Source: Sphingobacterium sp. B16(2022)
GTDB lineage: Bacteria > Bacteroidota > Bacteroidia > Sphingobacteriales > Sphingobacteriaceae
Reading direction: 5' to 3'
Assembly: GCF_012030425.1 (NCBI RefSeq)
Contig: NZ_JAAUVN010000001.1
Location: forward strand, 1,054,001 to 1,118,000
Length of the DNA stretch: 64,000 nucleotides
A program made the position numbers and the translations under genes. Of the stretch, positions 8,157-18,100 are shown in pieces. The notes beneath the pieces were generated by a model that was not told where the DNA came from, searched no databases, and worked only from the letters and a program-made list of their open reading frames with translations. Every line of letters begins with the position of its first letter. Positions within the stretch are counted from its first letter, which is position 1.

Positions 8157-8928
8157 AGTGACTTTGGTAGCTGTTTTTGATATACGATACAGAAGATCGT
8201 AATAGTTTTTTTAATGACTCGATATGATCAAGATTAGGAGTTCCTGTCCATTCATTCATAAAGTCTTTACGAAACTCAATAGAAAGTACACATCCTTTCT
8301 GACCATATTTACTGGTGACCCATTTGGAAAGATAACCACCTGAAAATTTGACGTTCTCACGTACGTCGATCTGGTTTTCATTTATATTGTGTTCTTTCAA
8401 GTATTTTACAAATGAGTCGATCAAAGGCCTCCAAATACCTTTATTGTTGATCGTTCCAATATTTATCTCTGGATTTGCGTAGGTGTCGACTGTTTCATCA
8501 GGACCCGATCGTTTAGCATTGTAACTATGGATATCATAAATGATAAAATACCCATTTTGCTGAATGCTTTTTTCAATCATTCCCGAAAGAACTTTTTGAA
8601 TATAATGATAAGATTGTTTGAGTTGTGCTAAGATTGTCTTAGTAGGAGGTTGCTTCCATACATTAAGCCCCCATGCCTGATCAGGGCGTAGATATACGGA
8701 ATCTTGAATAGGTCTATTAAGGTCTACTTGGAATCTGGAGGTTTTAATAATCAGCCGATTAGTGTCTAGATCTGTCAGCATACCCGTGTAAGGATCCTCC
8801 TCTCGTAATCGTTCGGATTCTGAAAGACTCATGATAGGTGATAGTTGTGGGGCAATCTGATGTCCATCATGTATAGCTAACGCTAGAACTGGTCCACCTT
8901 TTTCTTCCAATACATATTCTATTTCCAT
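8143..8928 (-). CDS. N-formylglutamate amidohydrolase family protein
   Basis: This 261-residue protein has the family's conserved blocks: an early AIHDGH metal site, TSRFQVDLNRP with the DLNR motif, YDIHSYN in the middle, and a C-terminal SIEFRKDF segment with an acidic residue. Classical members cleave N-formyl-L-glutamate to formate and glutamate in histidine degradation, but no hut genes are present here. Many relatives are linked instead to DUF1704 and ATP-grasp genes, as in this operon, where it is the first gene. I therefore infer a deacylase or amidase acting on a glutamyl or aspartyl compound in that pathway. The start ATG at 8928 leaves about 125 bases to the divergent exonuclease gene. 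Confidence 0.82.
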   Translation of the reverse strand: MEIEYVLEEKGGPVLALAIHDGHQIAPQLSPIMSLSESERLREEDPYTGMLTDLDTNRLIIKTSRFQVDLNRPIQDSVYLRPDQAWGLNVWKQPPTKTILAQLKQSYHYIQKVLSGMIEKSIQQNGYFIIYDIHSYNAKRSGPDETVDTYANPEINIGTINNKGIWRPLIDSFVKYLKEHNINENQIDVRENVKFSGGYLSKWVTSKYGQKGCVLSIEFRKDFMNEWTGTPNLDHIESLKKLLRSSVSYIKNSYQSHYGSK

Positions 8929-9054
8929 ATTATTCTTTGCTTAAATTAAGTAGATCGTATATCTAGTAAACAATTTCGTGGACAAATAGTTTGAATAGTT
9001 GCTCATCAATATGCGATGTAAACTAATTCGCGGCATGCTTGTTATTAGAAATAT

Positions 9055-10071
9055 ATGGGATTGATAACTTTTACTAATCGCGGTATTTATTGTAAACAAG
9101 GTGATTTTTACGTGGACCCCTGGTTGCCGGTAGATTATGCTGTAACCACGCATGGACATGCAGACCACGTGCGCTGGGGCAATAAATACTATCTGTGCCA
9201 CCATTTGACAAAGGCGATTATCAAATGTCGTATAAGCGAGGATCTAGTTGTCGAATCAATGGCATATGGGGAGAAAGTTGTTAGAAATGGTGTTCAGATT
9301 TCTTTTCATCCTGCTGGACATGTGATTGGCTCTGCTCAGGTTCGTCTTGAATATAAAGGTGAAATCTGTGTAATTTCTGGAGATTATAAAGTAGAATTTG
9401 ATGGCATTAGTACGGCTTTTGAACCGATTAAATGCCATACGTTTGTTTCTGAAAGTACATTTGGACTTCCTGTATACAACTGGTTGCCTCAAGATGTCCT
9501 ATTTGACGATATCAAGCATTGGGCAGCACAAAATAAAGAAAATAATAAAACGACCGTGCTTATTGCTTACAGCTTGGGGAAAGCGCAGCGTTTATTGCAT
9601 AACCTAGCAGGATATCTGCCGATCTACGTGCATAATAGTATTGGTCGACTCAATGTAGCTATTGAACAGGCCGGAGTTACATTGCCTCCCTACAAAACAA
9701 TAACAGCGGATATGAGCAGGGATGAGCTACAAGGGGGTATTTTAATTGTTCCACCGGTCATGCGAGATAGCAAGTGGATCAAAAGTTTGCAGGGTGCTGC
9801 TGTTGGTATCTGTTCAGGATGGATGCAGGTGCGTTCGCATCGAAGATGGCAGAGCGCTGATGCGGGATTTGCACTGAGCGATCATGCCGATTGGAATGGA
9901 TTGATCACGGCCATAAAAGCAACTGAAGCTGAAAAGGTTTATGTAACGCATGGTTTTACATCGGTCTTTTCCCGTTATTTGACCGAGCAGGGAATACCTG
10001 CTGAAGCAGTGACAACACAATTTGGCATTGAGGATGAAGAAGCGGTAGCGGAGAAAGGGGGTGATCTTTGA
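9055..10071 (+). CDS. Ligase-associated DNA exonuclease (metallo-beta-lactamase fold)
   Basis: This 338-residue enzyme is of the MBL/beta-CASP-like class related to SNM1/Pso2. The zinc motif HGHADH (H33, H35, D37, H38) is followed by HPAGHVIGSAQ, SGDYK and a C-terminal ALSDHADWNGL block and VTHGF. The family processes DNA ends during repair. It is the first gene of the four-gene ligase-associated operon; its stop overlaps the TTG start of the ligase gene. The start at 9055 keeps the conserved N-terminus LITFTNRGIYCKQGDFYVDPW. Confidence 0.92.
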   Translation: MGLITFTNRGIYCKQGDFYVDPWLPVDYAVTTHGHADHVRWGNKYYLCHHLTKAIIKCRISEDLVVESMAYGEKVVRNGVQISFHPAGHVIGSAQVRLEYKGEICVISGDYKVEFDGISTAFEPIKCHTFVSESTFGLPVYNWLPQDVLFDDIKHWAAQNKENNKTTVLIAYSLGKAQRLLHNLAGYLPIYVHNSIGRLNVAIEQAGVTLPPYKTITADMSRDELQGGILIVPPVMRDSKWIKSLQGAAVGICSGWMQVRSHRRWQSADAGFALSDHADWNGLITAIKATEAEKVYVTHGFTSVFSRYLTEQGIPAEAVTTQFGIEDEEAVAEKGGDL

Positions 10072-11666
10072 GAAAGTTTAGCCGTTTAATTTCCAGACTC
10101 GAACAGAGTAATAAAACTAATGATAAATTAACTGCTTTGGTTGACTATTTTTCTGAAGCGGAGGATGCCGATAAAATTTGGGTTATTGCTTTGTTTACGG
10201 GGAAGAAGCCTAAAAGAACGATCAGTACCAACTTGTTGAAAGAGTGGATCACCGAAATCACTGGATTACCCACCTGGTTGTTTGTAGAAAGTTATCACAA
10301 TGTTGGCGACTTGAGTGAAACGATTGCTTTGCTTTTGCCTCCTTCTACATCCACATCCGATATTCCATTGCATCAATGGATATTGGCGTTGAAGAACTTG
10401 TCGGACAGTAGCAATGAAGATAAAAAGGAATTTGTTTTCAACGCTTGGGAAAAGCTGAGTACGCAAGAAAGATTTGTGTTTAATAAGCTGATATCAGGTA
10501 ATTTTCGTATCGGTATCTCATCTAAAAATTTAATTCACGCGCTCGCAAAATTATCAGGTCTGGATACCAATCACATCACGCATAGCATTATGGGAAAATG
10601 GGATCCTGAGAAAATTTCTTTTGGTGACTTGATAGGTGGTTTGCATGTTAATACTGATAGTTCCTGGCCTTATCCTTTTTGTCTGGCATATCCGATCGAT
10701 GTGCCTGTCCATGAGTTAGGATCGGTGGATAATTGGCAGGCAGAGTGGAAATGGGATGGAATCAGAGGGCAGATTATTAAGCGGAATGATGAATTATTTA
10801 TCTGGTCACGTGGGGAAGAACTGGTAACAGACCAGTTTCCAGAATTGCACGTTGCTTTATCTGGTCTGCCAAACGGTACCGTAATCGATGGTGAAATATT
10901 GGCTGTACGTGAAGGCGAAGTATTATCGTTTAGTACTTTACAGCAACGGCTCAATAGAAAAACAATCAATAAAAAACAACTGGATGAGGCTCCTGTCGCC
11001 TTCTATGCCTATGATGTATTGGAATATGGCGGTATGGATTATAGAGCTGAACCGCTCCATAAAAGAAGAGCTGTGCTCGAAAAGTTATTGCCAATAGCGG
11101 AGACAATTTTGACGGCTCCGATTGTTCCTTTTGATTCTTGGGAAAATTTAGTTGTAGAACGGAAAAAGTCTCGCGAACTGAATAGTGAAGGCATTATGCT
11201 GAAACGTCAGGATTCTTTGTATCATAGCGGTAGAAAGAGAGGAGATTGGTGGAAATGGAAAATAGAACCTTTTACCATAGATGTGGTGATGATTTATGCG
11301 CAAAAAGGAAGCGGGAGAAGAGCTAATTTTTTTACAGACTATACTTTTGCAGTACGCGACGGAGATCAGTTTATTACGATCGCGAAAGCTTATTCAGGTT
11401 TGACGGATAAAGAGATTAAAGAGGTCAATAGTTTTGTGGTCAAAAATGCCATAGAGAAATTTGGCCCTGTACGGACTGTAAAACCAGAACTGGTATTTGA
11501 GATTGCTTTTGAAGGAATAGCAGTTAGTAAGCGTCATAAAGCAGGGCTTGCGCTACGTTTCCCCCGAATTGTGCGCTGGAGAAGAGATAAAAAAGTAGAT
11601 GACATCAATACGCTGGAAGATCTGCAGATACTATTAGAATCAACTATGAGGGATAGTGAAAGATGA
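10068..11666 (+). CDS. ATP-dependent DNA ligase (ligase-associated operon type)
   Basis: This 532-residue ligase has an N-terminal helical DNA-binding domain (about 1-200), an adenylation domain and an OB-fold. The catalytic lysine lies in EWKWDGIRG (K228); DGEILA, EGIMLKR and WWKWKIEP are the later nucleotidyltransferase motifs, and RFPRIVRWRRDK is the C-terminal motif. It seals DNA nicks using ATP and AMP-ligase intermediates, in addition to the NAD-dependent LigA expected elsewhere. The start is a TTG overlapping the upstream TGA, preceded by GAGAAAGGGGG, a stronger purine-rich ribosome site than most genes here. The N-terminus MRKFSRLISRLEQSNKTNDK fits the family, which supports this unusual start. 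Confidence 0.92.
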   Translation: MRKFSRLISRLEQSNKTNDKLTALVDYFSEAEDADKIWVIALFTGKKPKRTISTNLLKEWITEITGLPTWLFVESYHNVGDLSETIALLLPPSTSTSDIPLHQWILALKNLSDSSNEDKKEFVFNAWEKLSTQERFVFNKLISGNFRIGISSKNLIHALAKLSGLDTNHITHSIMGKWDPEKISFGDLIGGLHVNTDSSWPYPFCLAYPIDVPVHELGSVDNWQAEWKWDGIRGQIIKRNDELFIWSRGEELVTDQFPELHVALSGLPNGTVIDGEILAVREGEVLSFSTLQQRLNRKTINKKQLDEAPVAFYAYDVLEYGGMDYRAEPLHKRRAVLEKLLPIAETILTAPIVPFDSWENLVVERKKSRELNSEGIMLKRQDSLYHSGRKRGDWWKWKIEPFTIDVVMIYAQKGSGRRANFFTDYTFAVRDGDQFITIAKAYSGLTDKEIKEVNSFVVKNAIEKFGPVRTVKPELVFEIAFEGIAVSKRHKAGLALRFPRIVRWRRDKKVDDINTLEDLQILLESTMRDSER

Positions 11667-14143
11667 AAAAAACGGTAGGCTATCAAAAAGTTGTGAAATG
11701 GTTGAAAACCCGAAAAAGAAAACCATTCCCCTTTCAAGAAGAGACATGGGCATCTTACTTGGAGGGATATAGTGGTTTAGTCAACGCACCTACCGGATTT
11801 GGTAAAACCTATTCTGTCTTTCTGGCACCCATCATTGCTTATCTGAATGAGGAGGGCAATGGAAGTAAAAGAAAAGGGAAATTGGGCTTGCGTGTAATCT
11901 GGATCACACCATTACGTTCATTGGCAAAAGATCTGGCACGTGCGATGGAAGAAGCTTTATTTCAGCTTGATGTTGACTGGAGGGTCGGCGTGCGGAACGG
12001 CGATACTTCAGTATCTGAAAAGCAGAAACAAAAACGAGCCATGCCACAAGTATTATTGATCACACCAGAAAGCTTACATTTACTTCTGGCTCAGAAAAAT
12101 AACGATAATATCTTTGATGATCTAACCTGCATAGTTGCAGATGAATGGCATGAATTATTAGGCACTAAAAGAGGTGTCATGGTTGAGCTGGCGCTATCCC
12201 GAATCAAAGGTATGGTAAGTTTTAGGGAAAACAGGACGCTTCGCATCTGGGGAATTTCGGCGACAATCGGTAACCTCGAAGAGGCTTTAGCGGTTTTGCA
12301 ACCTGATCATCAAGTGTTGAAAATAATTGTAAAAGCGGCAACTGAAAAGAAGATCCAGATTCAATCGATTATCCCTGATACCATCGAAATGTTACCTTGG
12401 GCCGGGCATCTGGGGATAAAATTGGCCGATAAATTAGTTCCTGTTATCAAAAAGAGCAAAACGACCTTGGTTTTCACGAACACCCGAAGTCAGGCAGAGA
12501 TCTGGTTTCAGCATTTACTGAAGATCCATCCCGATTTTGCGGGTCAGATGGCGATACATCATGGTTCGATAGATTATGAATTACGCAACTGGATTGAAGA
12601 AGCATTGCATACGGGAGTATTGAAAGTTGTGATCTGTACCTCATCTCTTGATTTGGGCGTGGATTTTAAACCGGTTGATACTGTGGTGCAAGTAGGGTCA
12701 CCAAAGGGTGTAGCACGTTTTTTACAACGTGCCGGAAGAAGTGGACACTCACCCTTTGAAACGTCAAAGATCTATTTTATGCCGACCCATGCGCTCGAAC
12801 TGCTAGAAGTCGCCGCGATTAAAACAGCGGCTAAAACACAGCAGATTGAAAGTAGAGAACCTTTTATCTTGCCTTTTGATGTTTTGTTGCAATACTTGGT
12901 AACTTTAGCTGTAGGAAATGGATTTGATAATAAAATAATTTTTGAGGAGGTTAAGAATACCTATGCCTTTTCTGAATTGCTGGCTGAAGAGTTTGACTGG
13001 TGTATGCAGTTTATTACACAAGGAGGCTCAAGTCTGCAGGCTTATCCTGAATTTCACAAAGTGGTGTTCGACGAAACAGATGGCTTATGGAAAGTAACCA
13101 ATAGGCAGATCGCAATGCGTCACCGCTTGCATATAGGTACTATTGTGAGCGATGCTATGCTGAAGGTTAAATTTATGACCGGAGGTTATGTGGGTATGGT
13201 TGAAGAGTATTTTGTGTCAAAACTAAAACCGGGTGACCGTTTTAATCTCGCAGGTAGAAGTTTGGAGTTTGTAATGGTCAGAGATATGCTTGTGCTTGTT
13301 AAAAGAAGTCAGCATAAAAAAACCATAACACCAAGCTGGCTGGGGGGTAGATTGCCCTTGAGTTCTAATTTAGGTGCTATCCTGCGTCAGAAATACAGTC
13401 AGGTATTGGTCGGAGAACATGAAGAGGAAGAGCTTAAGGTGATGAAACCCTTATTCGAATTGCAGGAATCGATTACACATGTACCTAGGGCGGATGAGTT
13501 TCTAGTAGAATTAATACATACGAAAGAAGGATATCATCTTTTTGCTTATCCATTTGAAGGGCGATTGGTACACGAGGTTATGGCGGCACTTATAGCCTAC
13601 CGAATTTCAAGATTGATACCTATTACTTTTTCAATAGCGATGAATGATTATGGTTTTGAATTGCTGAGTGATCAAGAAATACCGATGGATGATGCTATTG
13701 TCTATGACGTTTTTTCTCCCGATAACCTAAGCGCAGATATCAGTGCCAGTATCAATGCCACGGAGATGGCAAAGAGAAAGTTTAGAGATATTGCCTGTAT
13801 TTCGGGACTGGTATTTCAGGGTTATCCCGGTAAATATTTAAAGAATAAGCAGATTCAATCTTCTTCCGCTTTGTTCTTTGATGTTTTTGAATCCTATGAT
13901 CCCAAAAATCTCTTATTGCGTCAGGCTTATGATGAAAACTTTCATTATCAGCTCGAAGAGCCACGTTTGTTGCATGCGCTGAATAGAATACAGCAAAGTA
14001 CCATCGTTTTAAAGTGGGCAAAGCGTTTTACTCCATTTTCTTTCCCGATCAAAGTGGATAGTATGCGGGAGAGCATGAGTTCTGAAGAACTCGAAGCACG
14101 AATTGAAAAGATGAAGGCCGCAGTGTTTAAAAACTTGGATTAA
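11663..14143 (+). CDS. Ligase-associated Lhr-type DExH-box DNA helicase
   Basis: This 826-residue superfamily 2 helicase has the Lhr core: Q-motif PFPFQEETW, Walker A NAPTGFGKT (K48), DEWH box (D160), GISATIGN, LVFTNTRSQAE, SSLDLGVDF and QRAGRSGH. A C-terminal winged-helix and Lhr-specific region follows. Lhr proteins unwind DNA or RNA-DNA hybrids by ATP-driven 3'-5' translocation and act in DNA damage tolerance. It overlaps the ligase stop as ATGA and is one base from pdeM. The length of about 820 residues is typical of the ligase-associated short Lhr, without the long C-terminal extension of the actinobacterial type. Confidence 0.92.
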   Translation: MKKTVGYQKVVKWLKTRKRKPFPFQEETWASYLEGYSGLVNAPTGFGKTYSVFLAPIIAYLNEEGNGSKRKGKLGLRVIWITPLRSLAKDLARAMEEALFQLDVDWRVGVRNGDTSVSEKQKQKRAMPQVLLITPESLHLLLAQKNNDNIFDDLTCIVADEWHELLGTKRGVMVELALSRIKGMVSFRENRTLRIWGISATIGNLEEALAVLQPDHQVLKIIVKAATEKKIQIQSIIPDTIEMLPWAGHLGIKLADKLVPVIKKSKTTLVFTNTRSQAEIWFQHLLKIHPDFAGQMAIHHGSIDYELRNWIEEALHTGVLKVVICTSSLDLGVDFKPVDTVVQVGSPKGVARFLQRAGRSGHSPFETSKIYFMPTHALELLEVAAIKTAAKTQQIESREPFILPFDVLLQYLVTLAVGNGFDNKIIFEEVKNTYAFSELLAEEFDWCMQFITQGGSSLQAYPEFHKVVFDETDGLWKVTNRQIAMRHRLHIGTIVSDAMLKVKFMTGGYVGMVEEYFVSKLKPGDRFNLAGRSLEFVMVRDMLVLVKRSQHKKTITPSWLGGRLPLSSNLGAILRQKYSQVLVGEHEEEELKVMKPLFELQESITHVPRADEFLVELIHTKEGYHLFAYPFEGRLVHEVMAALIAYRISRLIPITFSIAMNDYGFELLSDQEIPMDDAIVYDVFSPDNLSADISASINATEMAKRKFRDIACISGLVFQGYPGKYLKNKQIQSSSALFFDVFESYDPKNLLLRQAYDENFHYQLEEPRLLHALNRIQQSTIVLKWAKRFTPFSFPIKVDSMRESMSSEELEARIEKMKAAVFKNLD

Positions 14144-14144
14144 G

Positions 14145-14807
14145 ATGTACAGAATTATAAAAAGAGGAAAAACGATCATCCTGGATAAAGACCGGGCTCT
14201 CTATATACCGGAATATCACATGCTGGTCATCAGTGATATTCATTTAGGTAAATCCGGACATTTTAGGAAGGAGGGATTACAGATTCCTAAACAGGTGTCC
14301 GATACCGATATGCTGCGCCTGGATAAACTATTGGAAGTTTATAATCCCAAAACCTTATTGGTAACAGGTGATATGTTTCATCACGATCATAATCTGGATC
14401 TGGAAACATTTCGTGAATGGAGAAAGAAGTATGCATCATTAGAGATTATTCTAGTGAAGGGAAATCATGAAAGATTATCCGTTCTATTCTATGAGGAACT
14501 CGCTATAAAACTGTTTTCAGATTACTATGAACTGGGTGAGTTTTGTTTTGTTCATAATAGAAAAGATGCACCAGATCGGGGGAAGTTTATATTTTCAGGA
14601 CATATACATCCAGGTATCTTGTTAAAAGGGAAGGCCCGACAACGGATAAAATTACCTTGTTTTGTCTTTGATGATACGGCGGCACTTTTACCTGCTTTTA
14701 GTTTGTTTACAGGATTGTCTCTAATCGAACTTACTAAAGAAAAGGAAGTTTTTGCGATAACAGCTCAACGGGTACTCCCAATGGGAACACGCAGAGCTGA
14801 AATTTGA
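14145..14807 (+). CDS. pdeM: Ligase-associated DNA damage response endonuclease PdeM
   Basis: This 220-residue calcineurin-like metallophosphoesterase carries the binuclear metal motifs ISDIHLGK (DxH), VTGDMFHHD (GD), VKGNHER (GNHE) and FSGHIHPG (GHxH). PdeM proteins are Mn-dependent phosphodiesterases or endonucleases that work with the neighbouring ligase, helicase and exonuclease. It begins two bases after the helicase stop codon and ends the operon. The gene downstream, SusC, starts after a 350-base gap with its own regulatory signals. Confidence 0.9.
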   Translation: MYRIIKRGKTIILDKDRALYIPEYHMLVISDIHLGKSGHFRKEGLQIPKQVSDTDMLRLDKLLEVYNPKTLLVTGDMFHHDHNLDLETFREWRKKYASLEIILVKGNHERLSVLFYEELAIKLFSDYYELGEFCFVHNRKDAPDRGKFIFSGHIHPGILLKGKARQRIKLPCFVFDDTAALLPAFSLFTGLSLIELTKEKEVFAITAQRVLPMGTRRAEI

Positions 14808-15157
14808 ATAAACTGACCTCACTAATCTTATTGCTATTCTATTTCTGAGCAATGATCTCACTTAAAATAAGGGTAAATCAAATTAACCCTTATCAAAATA
14901 ATAGATCGTATTTCTGATTCGATGTAAATTATTTATAATATTATTTACTTCTCAATACCTGTGTTTTTTATGTCCCTATAAAAAATAGCAACCAAAACCT
15001 GCCGCATTTTAAGTCAATTAAATCCTTTTCGAAGAGTAATAAGAAATAAAAATGTTTGGAGATATGAAAATTTGTTTATACTATTGTAGTAGGATAGAAT
15101 AGTATAGACTAATGTGCTACTTTATCTCATAAACCAACTATAAAATAATAACTAATT
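14808..15157 (+). other. 350-base gap upstream of susC, no gene seen
   Basis: A/T-rich region with no convincing ORF. It holds an 8-bp inverted repeat (ATAAGGGT 14867-14874, ACCCTTAT 14886-14893) without a T-run, two copies of TATTTCTGA (a one-mismatch -7 element), AATGTTTG at about 15052 (also one mismatch), and the operator-like inverted repeat listed separately. No exact TAnnTTTG was found, so the PUL promoter remains unplaced. Confidence 0.6.
15077..15106. promoter_or_regulatory. Operator-like inverted repeat upstream of the PUL
   Basis: TATACTATT (15077-15085) and its exact reverse complement AATAGTATA (15098-15106) are separated by 12 bases, 51 bases before the susC ATG. The symmetry and position fit a site for a dimeric repressor; the GntR/LacI hybrid encoded at 24729 is the obvious candidate. 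The link is inference. Confidence 0.4.
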
Positions 15158-18100
15158 ATGAACGATTATTTGTATCATCAATTCTGTAAATGGCACAGAT
15201 TAGGTATTGTCTTTTTTTTCTTACTCATTTCTAACCTTGCATGGGGTCAATCACCATCATTTGAATTAAAAGGTATCGTACTGGATAGTGTGAGTCAATT
15301 GCCAATTTCAAATGTTACCATTGCAATAAAAGGAAAAAAAGCATTAGTATCCACAGATTCGCAAGGGCAATTTTTAATTAAAGAAGCGCATATTGGCGAT
15401 GTTTTGCAATTTACTTCGGTCGGATTTGAAAGTAAATCCGTTAAAGTTGAAAATCAAACTAGGTTAACCATTTATCTCGCATCTTCGAGTTCTAGTTTGG
15501 ATGAAGTGACTGTTGTTGCCTATGGCACGCAAAAGAAAACCAGTATGGTTGCTTCGATCACTTCGATCAATCCCAAAGAAATTAAAGGTCCCACTTCCAA
15601 TTTGACTTCTATGTTGGCGGGGCGTGTTGCCGGTTTGATCGCTTACCAGCGAAGTGGTGAGCCCGGTAATGACAATGCATCTTTTTTCATCAGAGGTGTT
15701 GGATCATTTGGAGCAGGAAAAAAGGATCCACTGATCCTGATTGACGGAATGGAATCTAATACAACAGCATTAGCAAGGTTGCAACCAGATGATATTGCCG
15801 GGTTTTCAGTTTTGAAAGATGCCGCAGCTTCAGCATTATATGGAGCTAGAGGTGCAAATGGGGTTGTGCTTGTCAATACAAAAAGTGGTATCGTAGGAAA
15901 GGCTAAATTTAATGCACGATTTGAAAATTCAATCTCGACCAACACGCGTAATTTTAAATTTGCAGATAATATTACTTACATGAAGATGGCCAATGAGGCT
16001 GTCTTAACGCGCGATCCTAGAGGTACACTTCCTTATAGTCAAAATAAAATTGACCATACTGAAAATGGTGACGATCCACTTCTATATCCGAACAATAATT
16101 GGATAGATCAATTAATAAAAGATCACACCAATAATCAACGTTTTAATTTTAACGTGTCTGGTGGTGGAAATTTAGCGCAATACTATGTTGCAGGTACTTT
16201 AAATAGTGATAAAGGGATTTTAAAAACGGAACAAGGGAATAGTTTTGATAATAATATTAATTTAAAGAATTACTCGCTACGTTCAAATATCACGCTTAAT
16301 ATTACGCCTACAACGACAGGGATTATTCGTACATCTGCTCAATTTGATGATTATACCGGTCCATTAGGTGGATATGATAAATGGGGTAATTTGATCAACG
16401 GCGGTCAACGTGTCTTTCGCGAAGCGATTTGGTCTAATCCGGTGATGTTTCCAGCCATCTATCCGTCGTCTTATTTGCCTTATTCGACACATCCGTTATT
16501 TGGTAATAATTATATTCCAACAACTAAGACCTTGTATAATAACCCATATGCTAATATGGTAAATGGTTTTCAGGAGTACAATAGTTCAACTGTTAATGTA
16601 CAACTTGAACTAAAGCAAAACTTTGACTTTCTGACAAAAGGTTTGTCCGCGAGATTAATGGCTTACACGCAACGCTACTCTTATTTCTCCGTTATGAGAA
16701 GTTTCAAACCGTTTTACTATAATTTAGTCAAGATACCGGGAACTGATAATTCGATATTAAGTCTGCTGAATGAAAATGAAGGGACAGAATATTTAGATTA
16801 TAATCAAGGTAATAAAATATTGAATACGACTACCTATGGAGAGTTTGCTCTTAACTATAACCGTACGATAGGTGAAGATCATGATCTAACCGGGATGTTG
16901 ATAGGTATTATTCGGAATTATCAAACAGCAAATGGAGGAGATCTGCAAGCTTCTTTGCCCGCACGAAACCTTGGCGTATCGGGACGTGGTACATACGCCT
17001 TTAAGAATAAATACCTTTTCGAGTTTAATTTCGGTTATAACGGATCGGAGCGTTTTTCCAAAGATCATCGGTTTGGATTTTTTCCATCATTTGGTGTAGG
17101 TTGGAATCTGCATGAAGAAAAAATGTTTGATTTTATGACTTCTTCTGTCTCGAGATTGAAATTTAGGGCCACATATGGTTTGGTTGGTAATGATCAGATT
17201 GGAGATGAAAATGACCGGTTCTTTTACCTGTCTCAGGTCAATCCAAACAATAGCGGTAAGGGATTTTCATGGGGAAACAACTGGGATTATTCTAGACCAG
17301 GCTATTCTATATCGCGTTACGAGAATCGTGATATTACCTGGGAAAAAGCAACAACATTTGATGCCGGATTTGATCTGAACTTAAAAAACGGTTTAGGTGT
17401 CGTGTTTGATTATTATGATTCAAAACGGACTAATATCTTAATGGTGCGTTCTAATATTCCTTCGACTACTGGTTTTCAGGCAAATATCCATGCCAACTTA
17501 GGTAAAGTGCAAAGTAGGGGATTTGATCTAGCATTAGATTACAATAAATCTTTTGAAAACACGTGGTGGACACAGTTAAGGGGAAATATGACGTATGCCA
17601 CTAACAAATTATTGGTCAATGAAGAGCCTAATTATCCTGATAATCTCAGTTACCTCACACATTTAGGACTTCCGATAAAGCAGGGATATGGATTAATTGC
17701 AGAAAGACTATTTGTTGACGATATGGAAGCCGAAAATTCGCCATTGCAAAACTTTGGTGGTGCTTTTAGAACAATGGGAGGTGATATCAAATACAGAGAT
17801 GTAAATGGCGATGGTAAAATAACAGATCTGGATAAAGTGCCAATTGGTTATCCTACCGATCCGGAAATCATCTATGGTATGGGATTTTCAGTTGGTTTTA
17901 AAGGATTTGATGTAAGTGCATTTTTACAGGGTTCTGCACGGTCTTCATTTTTTATTGATCCGGGTAACATAACACCATTTGCTATAAATGGACCTTATCA
18001 AAATGGACTGTTACAAGAAGTGGCGAACAGTTATTGGTCCGAGGACAATCAAGATACTCGTGCATTCTGGCCTCGGTTGACGGATGGTTTTAATAATAAC

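Noticed and set aside
8941..9204. 87-codon ORF on minus near the exonuclease start
   Set aside because: Overlaps the conserved N-terminus of the exonuclease; composition looks like a shadow frame.
14867..14893. 8-bp inverted repeat after pdeM as a terminator
   Set aside because: No T-run follows and the loop is A/T-rich; kept only as a note in the gap description.
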